Assembly: GCA_044349205.1 (NCBI GenBank)
Contig: JBIKRJ010000047.1
Span: 1 to 13,448 of the forward strand
DNA: 13,448 bases
Direction of reading: 5' to 3'
Source: UBA9547 sp044349205
Lineage (GTDB): Bacteria > Bacteroidota > Bacteroidia > Cytophagales > UBA9547
The position numbers and the translations under genes are program-made. The notes under the pieces were generated by a model. That model made no database searches. It was not told the origin of the DNA and saw nothing but the letters and a program-made list of their open reading frames with translations. This document shows positions 1 through 6,391 of the stretch, one piece after another. How positions within the stretch are numbered: the first letter of the stretch is position 1; every line of letters begins with the position of its first letter.

Positions 1-24
1 CTATCTATCAAATTTGGGAAAACA

Positions 25-1185
25 GTGAGGTCAATATATTTATTTTCAGGCTTTTGCATTGTATTTTGTTTTTCATTCCCAAACCTTTTTTCTGCCAAAG
101 CCCAATATACCCAGCCCCAACAAACTGAAAAACACCTTTCGAGCACTGAAGACAAAAGGCCAAAATATCTAGGCCAAATTTCCAATTCGCTACTTGTTTC
201 GGCCTATGCCGAAATGTTTTACAGCTACGATTTTTCGAAGCCTGCACAGCACATTCGCCAGCCTTTTCTGTGTTCTTTCAACCGGCACAACGAGCCAAAT
301 TTGAACTTGGGCTACCTGAAAGCTGCATTTACCCGACAAAACATTCGTGCCAATGTGGCTGTAATGGCTGGCACATACAGCATCGACAACCTAGGGCGCG
401 AACCCGGAATTTTGAAAAATGTATTTGAAGCCAACATAGGTTTTGCACTATCGAAAAAACGAAACCTGTGGATAGATGCGGGGACTTTCGTTTCGCACAT
501 TGGTTTTGAAAGTGCCATAGGAAAAGACTGCTGGAACCTGACACGTAGCCTATTGGCCGAAAACTCGCCCTATTATGAAACTGGCGCTAAAATAACGCAC
601 ACCAGCACCAATGAAAAATGGTTGTTGAGTATGCTCTTGTTGAATGGCTGGCAACGCATTTACCGCCACGACGGTTACGACTCGCCTGCTTTGGGACATC
701 AACTCACCTTCAAACCCAATGCCAACACTCTCCTAAACAGCAGTTCGTTTGCAGGCGAAATGCGCAACGACAGTGCGGCACCTATGCGCTACTTCCACAA
801 TTTTTACGGCCAATTTCAGCTGCATCAAAAAATTGGGCTAACGCTTGGTTTCGACATAGGATTGCAAACAAGAAAAAACAATGGCCAATTCAACACATGG
901 TATAGCCCATTGGCAATAATCAAACTAAGCGCCAGTGAAAAATTCAAAATAGCAGCCCGAACCGAATACTATCACGATGCCAAAGGCACAATAATAGCCA
1001 CCAATACACCAAATAATTTTCAAGCATTTGGCTACTCTTTGAATTTGGATTACCTATTGTCAGACAAAATTTTGTGGAGAATAGAAGGAAGAGGCCTCTA
1101 TTCAAAAGACCCGCTATTTCGAATAAATAACAACCCTAGCCAACACAACTATTGCTTGAGCACTTCTTTGTGCATTTCTATTTGA
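25..1185 (+). CDS. Outer-membrane beta-barrel protein, Bbp2/OmpL-like porin family
   Basis: This is probably an outer-membrane barrel of the Bbp2 (OmpL-like) type; its substrate is unknown. The N-terminus has Arg2, a hydrophobic stretch (about residues 4-23) and an AKA-Q cleavage site near residue 26, which fits a signal peptide. The rest is rich in alternating, aromatic-bearing strands, such as the AEMFYSYDF segment near residue 62 and the terminal strand ending in SLCISI, as expected of a barrel. I placed the start at a GTG preceded by a GGGA-like sequence. However, the frame is open back to base 1, so a start outside the window is possible. The gene ends 40 bp before the exporter adaptor on the same strand, so co-transcription is possible, but the protein is not a TolC-type channel. 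The family call rests on overall pattern, not on a catalytic motif. Confidence 0.65.
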   Translation: MRSIYLFSGFCIVFCFSFPNLFSAKAQYTQPQQTEKHLSSTEDKRPKYLGQISNSLLVSAYAEMFYSYDFSKPAQHIRQPFLCSFNRHNEPNLNLGYLKAAFTRQNIRANVAVMAGTYSIDNLGREPGILKNVFEANIGFALSKKRNLWIDAGTFVSHIGFESAIGKDCWNLTRSLLAENSPYYETGAKITHTSTNEKWLLSMLLLNGWQRIYRHDGYDSPALGHQLTFKPNANTLLNSSSFAGEMRNDSAAPMRYFHNFYGQFQLHQKIGLTLGFDIGLQTRKNNGQFNTWYSPLAIIKLSASEKFKIAARTEYYHDAKGTIIATNTPNNFQAFGYSLNLDYLLSDKILWRIEGRGLYSKDPLFRINNNPSQHNYCLSTSLCISI

Positions 1186-1225
1186 AAGAAAATAGTGTAA
1201 ATTACTGACTGCATTTGTTTTGATT

Positions 1226-2314
1226 ATGTATTTAAAAAATAAAATTCATTTCTATTTGGCATTTCTGCTGGTTGTTGGCTGCCAAAAAGAAAAAGGAAAA
1301 ACCAAACCCGAATACAAACCTTTGATTGAAGCGGTGTATGCATCGGGCAAAGTGAAGGCTTTCAACGAATACAAGGTTTTTTCGACGGTGTCGGGCATTT
1401 TGCAAGCACACAAAGTAACAGAAGGCGACACGGTTTACGCAGGTCAACTGCTCTCTGTTATCCAAAGCCAAGCCAGCGACTTGCGTTTCGAAAATGCCAA
1501 AATATTGCGAGATGCGGCGCGCCGAAACGCAGGTAAAAATTCACCTATTTTGCTTGAATTACAATCGGTTATCAATACCGCCAAGGCAAAATTGAGAGAA
1601 GATTCGGTAAATATGGTGCGCTACAAGAGCCTTTACGAACAAAATGCGGGCACCGCCTTCCAAGCCGAAAAAGCCACCCTCGACTTTACAACTTCCAAAA
1701 ACAACTACAACGCCGCGCTGAAAAGATATGCTACCACGGTAGAACAACTGGGAACAGAACTGAAAAATGCCGAAAAACAAGCCCAGCTGAACTACAGCGC
1801 CAAAAACGATTTCAACATTCGCAGTTTGATAAACGGCAAAGTGTTTGCCCTTTACAAAAAAGCAGGCGAAATCATAAGTCCGCAAGAACCGCTGGCTTTA
1901 ATAGGCGACCACAAAAAGTTTATGGTACAGCTCATAATCGACGAACTGGACATAAACAGAGTGAATATTGGCCAAAAAGTATTGCTCACGCTCGATACCT
2001 ATGGCGAAGAGGTTTACGAAGCCAAAGTCTCGAAAATATACCCGTTGCTAGACCCTCAAACCCAAACTTTCACGGTTGAAGCCATTTTTGAAAAGGCTCC
2101 CGGCATATTATATCCGGGCATGACCACCGAAGCCAACATTATCATTCACCAAAAAGATAAAGCGATGGTTATCCCAAAATCGTATCTGATTGGAAAAGAC
2201 ACAGTGCTGGTAAACAAAAACGAGAAAAAGAAAATTACGACTGGCATAGGCAACTTGGAATTTGTAGAAGTGCTGCAAGGTTTAGACTCCAACACTCTCA
2301 TTTACAAACCTTAA
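1226..2314 (+). CDS. Lipoprotein periplasmic adaptor (HlyD/MacA-type membrane fusion protein) of an ABC exporter
   Basis: This is the periplasmic adaptor of a tripartite ABC exporter. It should link the inner-membrane permease encoded next to it to an outer-membrane channel. From the ATG at 1226 the protein has 362 residues. A lipobox (LVVGC) ends at Cys19, so the protein is likely lipid-anchored. Split lipoyl/barrel-sandwich halves lie at about 50-80 and 196-228, around a predicted alpha-helical hairpin at about 83-195. A beta-barrel domain follows (about 230-310, with the typical PGMT turn near 297-300), then a membrane-proximal tail. A TTG at 1220 in the same frame would add two residues, but the ATG gives a better lipoprotein signal. 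The permease starts 4 bp after the stop, which indicates an operon. The exported substrate cannot be read from the sequence. Confidence 0.85.
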   Translation: MYLKNKIHFYLAFLLVVGCQKEKGKTKPEYKPLIEAVYASGKVKAFNEYKVFSTVSGILQAHKVTEGDTVYAGQLLSVIQSQASDLRFENAKILRDAARRNAGKNSPILLELQSVINTAKAKLREDSVNMVRYKSLYEQNAGTAFQAEKATLDFTTSKNNYNAALKRYATTVEQLGTELKNAEKQAQLNYSAKNDFNIRSLINGKVFALYKKAGEIISPQEPLALIGDHKKFMVQLIIDELDINRVNIGQKVLLTLDTYGEEVYEAKVSKIYPLLDPQTQTFTVEAIFEKAPGILYPGMTTEANIIIHQKDKAMVIPKSYLIGKDTVLVNKNEKKKITTGIGNLEFVEVLQGLDSNTLIYKP

Positions 2315-2318
2315 GGGT

Positions 2319-3578
2319 ATGACAGGAAGTGTCATTTTCCAAATAGCCAAAACGCACCTGCTTTCAAGGTTCAAACAGTCGATGATAGCGGCACTGGGCG
2401 TAACCTTTGGCATTGGCATGTTTATAGCCATGGTCAGTTTTATGACGGGTGTTAACAAACTACTAGAAGAACTGATGCTGAGCAACACAGCTCACATTCA
2501 CATTTACAACGACATAAAACTGGAAAGAGAAAGCATTTTGGACAAAGTGTTTCCACCATCCAAATCGCTGAATGTGGTGCACGACATAAAGCCAAAAGAC
2601 ATCAAGCAAAACATCAAAGACGGTTTTCGTATTCTGAAACTCATCAAAAAAGATGCAAGGGTTACGGGAGCCTCTCCCCTGTTGAATGCAGCCGTGTTTT
2701 ACAACTATGGTTCTATGCAACTAAATGGCACCGTTGTAGGGGTAGACATCATCGAACAAGACAAAATGTTTGATGTGAAAAGCAAAATGGTAGCGGGCGA
2801 CATGAAAAGTTTGCTCACCGTCAACAACGGCATCATCATAGGTTCGGGTTTGGCCGAAAAACTTAGCCTTGGCGTAAACGACCGGGTAAACATCACTTCG
2901 TCGAGGGGAATCCAAATGCAGCTGAATGTAGTGGGCATTTACACAAGTGGCATTTCGATGATAGACAATACCCAAAGCTACAGCACATTACAAACAGCCC
3001 AAAAAATATCCCAAAGAGCCGATGACTACATTACCGACATCAACATCAAAATAAAAAACATAGAAGAGGCAAGCGAAATGGCCAACCGATACACGCACCA
3101 GTTTGGTTACAAAGCCGACGACTGGCTCACGACCAACGCCCAAATATTGGTAAGTTTTACCCTGCGCAACTTTATTACCTATGCCGTTTCGATTGCCTTG
3201 CTCATTGTGGCAGGTTTTGGCATTTACAACATCCTTACCATGATGATTTATGAAAAAATGAACGACATCGCCATTTTGAAAGCCACTGGTTTTTCGGGCG
3301 GCGATATCCGAAAAATATTCCTGAGCGAAGCCTTGCTGATAGGTCTTGCGGGTGGCCTGATGGGCTTGTTGCTGGGCTTGTTGCTTTCGCTTGCCATTTC
3401 AAGAGTGCCCTTCGAGTCGCGCGCCATGATTTCAATGAAACACCTTCCCGTAAATTTCGACCCTATATACTACTTGGTTGGCATCGCCTTTTCGACCATT
3501 ACCACCTTATTGGCAGGCTATTTCCCTTCCCGAAAAGCCGCAAAAGTAGATCCCGTGGCCATTTTACGCGGCAAATGA
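2319..3578 (+). CDS. ABC transporter permease, MacB/FtsX (LolE-like) type
   Basis: This is the inner-membrane subunit of the exporter. The 419 residues follow the MacB/LolC/E layout: one N-terminal transmembrane helix (about 21-43), a large periplasmic domain (about 45-280, MacB_PCD-like), then three helices (about 284-308, 336-360 and 383-402) forming the FtsX domain. The cytoplasmic coupling segment between helices 2 and 3 contains the typical pattern MNDIAILKATGFSGGDI (about 314-330). The C-terminus ends in the common PVAILRGK motif. The ATPase is a separate gene that starts 2 bp after the stop, unlike MacB, where the two are fused. Members of this superfamily either export macrolides or peptides or release lipoproteins to LolA. 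The dedicated lipoprotein adaptor upstream favours an export role. Confidence 0.9.
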   Translation: MTGSVIFQIAKTHLLSRFKQSMIAALGVTFGIGMFIAMVSFMTGVNKLLEELMLSNTAHIHIYNDIKLERESILDKVFPPSKSLNVVHDIKPKDIKQNIKDGFRILKLIKKDARVTGASPLLNAAVFYNYGSMQLNGTVVGVDIIEQDKMFDVKSKMVAGDMKSLLTVNNGIIIGSGLAEKLSLGVNDRVNITSSRGIQMQLNVVGIYTSGISMIDNTQSYSTLQTAQKISQRADDYITDINIKIKNIEEASEMANRYTHQFGYKADDWLTTNAQILVSFTLRNFITYAVSIALLIVAGFGIYNILTMMIYEKMNDIAILKATGFSGGDIRKIFLSEALLIGLAGGLMGLLLGLLLSLAISRVPFESRAMISMKHLPVNFDPIYYLVGIAFSTITTLLAGYFPSRKAAKVDPVAILRGK

Positions 3579-3579
3579 T

Positions 3580-4254
3580 ATGCAACCCACCATCCTGAAA
3601 GCTGAAAATATCGTCAAGTATTTTTACGAACCCGAAAAGTTTACGGTGCTGAAGAACGTATCGATGGAAATAAAAAAGGGCGAGTTTGTGTCGATTGTGG
3701 GGAAATCGGGCTGTGGAAAATCGACCTTGCTATATGTGCTTTCTACCATGGATACCGACTACGAAGGCCAGCTTTTTTTCAACAACGAACTGCTTACGGG
3801 CAAAGATCAAAACTACCTTGCACGATTTCGAAACGAGCACATTGGCTTTGTGTTCCAATTTCACTACCTGCTGGCCAATTTTACTGTGTTGCAAAATGTG
3901 ATGTTGCCCGCCCTAAAACTGGGCAAACTTTCGAAAGAAGAAATAGAACACAAAGCCTTCGAAAAATTGCGTATGCTCGACATGCAAGACTATGCAGCGA
4001 GCCTCATCAACAACCTTTCGGGTGGCCAGCAACAGCGTGTGGCCATTGCAAGAGCCCTCATCAACGACCCTATGGTCATTATGGGAGACGAACCCACAGG
4101 CAATCTCGACTCGGTCAATTCGGGTATCGTGTTCGACATTTTCAAGGAACTATCTTCCAAACATCAGCAAACCATTATCGTGGTTACCCACGACAAAGAA
4201 TTTGCCCACAATACCGACAGGATGATTGAAATGAAAGACGGTGAGATAGTGTAA
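3580..4254 (+). CDS. ABC transporter ATP-binding protein (LolD/MacB-N type)
   Basis: This is the cytoplasmic ATPase that powers the adaptor-permease exporter. It has 224 residues, the normal size for LolD/MacB-type ATPases. All motifs are intact: Walker A GKSGCGKST (42-49 core), Q-loop Gln93, signature LSGGQQQR (146-153), Walker B VIMGDEP (166-172) with catalytic Glu171, D-loop NLD (175-177) and switch His204 in VVTHD. The 2-bp gap to the permease stop suggests translational coupling. No gene follows for 367 bp, so this looks like the last gene of the exporter operon. Assignment to LolD specifically is not justified, because the operon carries an HlyD-like adaptor. Confidence 0.93.
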   Translation: MQPTILKAENIVKYFYEPEKFTVLKNVSMEIKKGEFVSIVGKSGCGKSTLLYVLSTMDTDYEGQLFFNNELLTGKDQNYLARFRNEHIGFVFQFHYLLANFTVLQNVMLPALKLGKLSKEEIEHKAFEKLRMLDMQDYAASLINNLSGGQQQRVAIARALINDPMVIMGDEPTGNLDSVNSGIVFDIFKELSSKHQQTIIVVTHDKEFAHNTDRMIEMKDGEIV

Positions 4255-4492
4255 CTGTTTGAAATACTTTATTTTGCAAATTTGCATGCAGCCAATAATC
4301 GGCTATTTGCAATACCCTTCTGCTGTATATGCTTCATTCCATTATCCTAATGCCCTTGGGCTCGGTAACGATTGTGCTTTTTGTGGTAATTACAACCAAT
4401 TGGGTGGGTAGAAGATACCTTTCAACCTTTTCATTGCAGAAAGCGTAAGCCCCATTTCATTCAGTCAGACCAAATAAATTAACTTATTTTTA

Positions 4493-4500
4493 TATATTTG
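4493..4500 (+). promoter_or_regulatory. Possible Bacteroidota -7 box (TATATTTG)
   Basis: TATATTTG matches the Bacteroidota -7 consensus TAnnTTTG and sits in an A/T-rich stretch 122 bp upstream of the kdnA start. I see no TTG at the usual -33 spacing, so it could be a chance match. If it is used, the 8-bp hairpin at 4518-4539 would lie in the early leader of the transcript. Confidence 0.2.
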
Positions 4501-4517
4501 GCGCTCAATTAGGCAAA

Positions 4518-4539
4518 TTGCTTGTACCCACACAAGCAA
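4518..4539 (+). promoter_or_regulatory. 8-bp perfect hairpin upstream of kdnA
   Basis: TTGCTTGT and ACAAGCAA form a perfect 8-bp inverted repeat around the loop ACCCAC, followed by AAATTTTATT. It could be a weak terminator or attenuator, or the binding site of a dimeric regulator. The sequence does not decide between these. Confidence 0.35.
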
Positions 4540-4567
4540 AATTTTATTCAGCTTGCTCATTTCTTTC

Positions 4568-4575
4568 TACCTTTG
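4568..4575 (+). promoter_or_regulatory. Probable -7 promoter box for kdnA (TACCTTTG)
   Basis: TACCTTTG fits the Bacteroidota -7 consensus TAnnTTTG exactly and lies 46 bp before the kdnA ATG, a plausible leader length. The nearest upstream TTG (4553-4555) is closer than the usual 17-23 bp spacing, so the -33 element is not convincing. Confidence 0.4.
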
Positions 4576-4621
4576 CCTGCACTTTTTTTAACACTGAAAA
4601 AACATAAATAGATTACAGAAA

Positions 4622-5821
4622 ATGCCAGGAACTGAAATGTTTGGCGCAGAAGAGCGCAAAGAGGTAAACGACGTATTAGAAACGGGCGTACTTTTCAGGT
4701 ACAACCACGACACCGAACGCAAGGGCATTTGGAAAGCCCGCGAGTTTGAAGCCGAGGTGGCCAAGTTTACAGGTGCTAAATATGCCCATGCGGTTTCCAG
4801 TGGCTCGGCAGCCGTTTCTACGGCACTTGCCGCCTGTGGCATAGGCTACGGCGACGAGGTGATTGTGCCTCCTTTCACTTTTGTGGCGACCATCGAAGCA
4901 GTGATGATAGCCGGTGCGCTGCCGGTTTTTGCCGAAATCGACGAAACGATTTGCCTTTCGCCCGAAGGTATCAGAGCGGCGATTACGCCCAAAACCAAAG
5001 CGGTACTTTTGGTTCACATGTGTGGCGCCATTGGCCGCATAGAAGAAGTTATGGCCATTTGCAAGGAGCATAACCTCCTATTTATAGAAGATTCGGCACA
5101 GGCGCTGGGTGCTTCCTACAAAGGCAAAATGGCGGGTACTTTTGGACTTATGGGCTGCTATTCGTTCGATTTTTTCAAGATTGTGACCTGTGGCGAAGGG
5201 GGCATCGTAGTGACCAACGACGAACAACTGTACAAAAACGCCGATACTTTTTCTGACCACGGCCACGACCACATAGGCAACGCTCGCGGCATGGAACAGC
5301 ACCCCAACATTGGGTGCAATTTCCGCATTGGGGAAATGAACGCCGCCGTGGGCTTGGCTCAAATGCGCAAAATCCATTTCATTATCGAAAAACAGCGCCG
5401 TCACAAGCAAATAATGAAAGATGTGCTGAAGAAATATCCGCAAATCACTTTCCGCCACATTCCCTACGAAGAGGGTGACTCGGCTACTTGCCTGTCGTTT
5501 TTCGGCCCTAGCGAGGCGGTCACCAGGCAAATCGTAAAGGCTTTTGCCGAAAACGGCATAGACGCTTGTCAATATTGGTACGACAATATGTTTCACTACA
5601 TACGCCAATGGGACCAAATACGCGGCATAAAAGCTACCTACCAAATGCCGGTACACGTTTTGGAACAACCTCAAGATTATGCCCACATTCAGTTTCCAAA
5701 GTCGGACAATATTGTGTCGCGCCTTATTTCCATGATCATAAAAGTAAATTGGACTGAAGAACAAATCGCCGACCGCGTTGCAAAGTTGGAAAAGGCGTTG
5801 GATTCGGTTTTTTTAGATTAA
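4622..5821 (+). CDS. kdnA: 8-amino-3,8-dideoxy-manno-octulosonate (Kdo8N) aminotransferase, DegT/DnrJ family
   Basis: This is a PLP-dependent aminotransferase that transfers an amino group, from glutamate in the known enzyme, to C8 of 8-oxidised Kdo. The product, 8-amino-Kdo, goes into lipopolysaccharide. It has 399 residues, the full length for the family. Visible features are the cofactor-phosphate segment SSGSAA (59-64), the PFTFVAT segment (84-90), Asp157 in IEDSAQA, which contacts the PLP nitrogen, and Lys186 in SFDFFKIVTCGEGG, the Schiff-base lysine. Its MPG start, the CLSPEGI segment (111-117) and the DHGHDHIG segment resemble Shewanella KdnA as I remember it, more than sugar-nucleotide aminotransferases such as ArnB or WecE. 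The neighbour kdnB two genes downstream is the pathway partner and supports the call. In the simplest arrangement kdnB would follow directly; here an inserted element separates them. Confidence 0.88.
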   Translation: MPGTEMFGAEERKEVNDVLETGVLFRYNHDTERKGIWKAREFEAEVAKFTGAKYAHAVSSGSAAVSTALAACGIGYGDEVIVPPFTFVATIEAVMIAGALPVFAEIDETICLSPEGIRAAITPKTKAVLLVHMCGAIGRIEEVMAICKEHNLLFIEDSAQALGASYKGKMAGTFGLMGCYSFDFFKIVTCGEGGIVVTNDEQLYKNADTFSDHGHDHIGNARGMEQHPNIGCNFRIGEMNAAVGLAQMRKIHFIIEKQRRHKQIMKDVLKKYPQITFRHIPYEEGDSATCLSFFGPSEAVTRQIVKAFAENGIDACQYWYDNMFHYIRQWDQIRGIKATYQMPVHVLEQPQDYAHIQFPKSDNIVSRLISMIIKVNWTEEQIADRVAKLEKALDSVFLD

Positions 5822-5822
5822 A

Positions 5823-5886
5823 GTTTAGAAGTTTAAAGTTTAGAGTGCAGGGTTTAGAGTTCAGAGTTTTTAGTTTAGAGTTTAGA
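5823..5886 (+). repeat. Tandem heptamer array (GTTTAGA-type), left flank
   Basis: There are nine head-to-tail heptamers with consensus GTTTAGA. Four are exact, not counting the first, which is also exact but followed by one extra A (5830). Variants are GTTTAAA, GTGCAGG, GTTCAGA and GTTTTTA. The array starts two bases after the kdnA stop and ends 10 bp before the ORF start. Its GTTCAGA-GTTTTTA-GTTTAGA part (5859-5879) pairs with the right array in RNA. Confidence 0.85.
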
Positions 5887-5896
5887 GGAAGTTTCG

Positions 5897-6340
5897 ATGA
5901 ATATTGAAAGATTCGAACAATTACTTAGTTGGCAAAAAGCGAGAGATTTAAATCTGGCTATTTATCGACTCACTAATAAAGAACTATTCTCTAAAGATTT
6001 TGGATTAAAAGACCAAATCCGAAGATCTTCTGTTTCTGTTGCCTCTAACATATCGGAAGGATTTGAACGAAATGGCAACAAAGAATTTATCCAGTTTCTT
6101 TCTATTGCCAAAGGATCGTTAGGTGAATTACGGACTCAACTTTATTTAGCACTTGATTTGAACTACATCACGAAAGAGGAATTTGAAAAGTCGAATTCAG
6201 ATGGATGGGAAGTAAGCAAATTAATTGGTGGCCTAATCAATTATCTCAAAAAATCAGAACTAAAAGGAAATAAATACATTCTTGAAGAACCTTCAGTTAC
6301 ATATGGTTTGAATTTGGAGGAATCAACCCCTGAAATCTGA
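5897..6340 (+). CDS. Four-helix-bundle protein, S23 / 23S rRNA intervening-sequence (IVS) family
   Basis: This is a small protein of the family found in intervening sequences of 23S rRNA genes, also related to the Avd accessory protein of diversity-generating retroelements. The biochemical function of free-standing members is not known. Family marks are the opening SWQKARDLN (11-19), the central DQIRRSSVSVASNISEG (39-55), and FIQFLSIAKGSLGELRTQL (64-82), followed by a fourth helix to about residue 121. At 147 residues it is longer than the usual 115-125. The extra tail (about 123-147) has no helix pattern I recognise and runs up to the right repeat array. Base composition and codons (AGA, TTA, AAT) are more AT-rich than in kdnA or kdnB. 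The ATG follows GAGGAAG at 5885-5891, a good Shine-Dalgarno-like match. It may be read from the kdn transcript. Confidence 0.85.
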   Translation: MNIERFEQLLSWQKARDLNLAIYRLTNKELFSKDFGLKDQIRRSSVSVASNISEGFERNGNKEFIQFLSIAKGSLGELRTQLYLALDLNYITKEEFEKSNSDGWEVSKLIGGLINYLKKSELKGNKYILEEPSVTYGLNLEESTPEI

Positions 6341-6342
6341 AT

Positions 6343-6384
6343 CCTAAACTAGTAACTCTGAACTAAGAACTCTGAACTAAATAA
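6343..6384 (-). repeat. Heptamer array in opposite orientation, right flank
   Basis: Read on the minus strand, this stretch is a run of heptamers of the same type as the left array: GTTCAGA (twice), GTTCTTA, GTTACTA and GTTTAGG, plus a decayed copy at the outer end. It starts 3 bp after the four-helix ORF stop and ends 7 bp before the kdnB ATG. The order GTTCAGA-GTTCTTA-GTTCAGA matches the left array's GTTCAGA-GTTTTTA-GTTTAGA with two T/C changes. Both changes give G-U pairs in the RNA stem. Confidence 0.8.
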
Positions 6385-6391
6385 GTTAAAA

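Larger units (their letters stand above)
4255..4621. other. Intergenic region with inverted repeats between exporter operon and kdnA
   Basis: I see no convincing gene in these 367 bp. The first part holds a perfect 10-bp palindrome, GCAAATTTGC (4276-4285). It also holds a longer interrupted inverted repeat: TTGCAAAT at 4274-4281 pairs with ATTTGCAA at 4305-4312, with inner AGCC (4290-4293) and GGCT (4301-4304). A second hairpin, TTGCTTGT (4518-4525) and ACAAGCAA (4532-4539), has an 8-bp perfect stem and a 6-nt loop. The first element lies 20 bp after the ATPase stop and has no T-tract, so it is a poor intrinsic terminator. The A/T-rich 3' part carries two promoter-like boxes, listed separately. 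A 39-codon hydrophobic ORF (4329-4448) is discussed in the findings. Confidence 0.6.
5822..6384 (+). mobile_element. Candidate IVS-like element: four-helix-bundle ORF between opposed heptamer arrays
   Basis: An insert of about 560 bp begins one base after the kdnA stop and ends 7 bp before the kdnB start. It consists of a left array of direct heptamers, one ORF of the S23/four-helix-bundle family, and a right array whose heptamers are the reverse complement of the left ones. In RNA, 5858-5882 can pair with 6354-6378 as 25 continuous base pairs, including two G-U pairs, leaving the ORF in the loop. Intervening sequences in 23S rRNA genes of several bacteria have this architecture: a terminal stem cut by RNase III, and a related ORF. 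The insert is clearly more AT-rich than kdnA or kdnB. I see no transposase and no clear target-site duplication, so mobility is inferred. Confidence 0.45.

Noticed and set aside
5078..5764. Long minus-strand ORF (228 codons) opposite kdnA
   Set aside because: It is a shadow of kdnA. Its product has no domain pattern, and the plus-strand frame carries all aminotransferase motifs.
5823..6384. Repeat arrays considered as a CRISPR array
   Set aside because: Units are 7 bp and contiguous, without spacers, and no cas gene is present.
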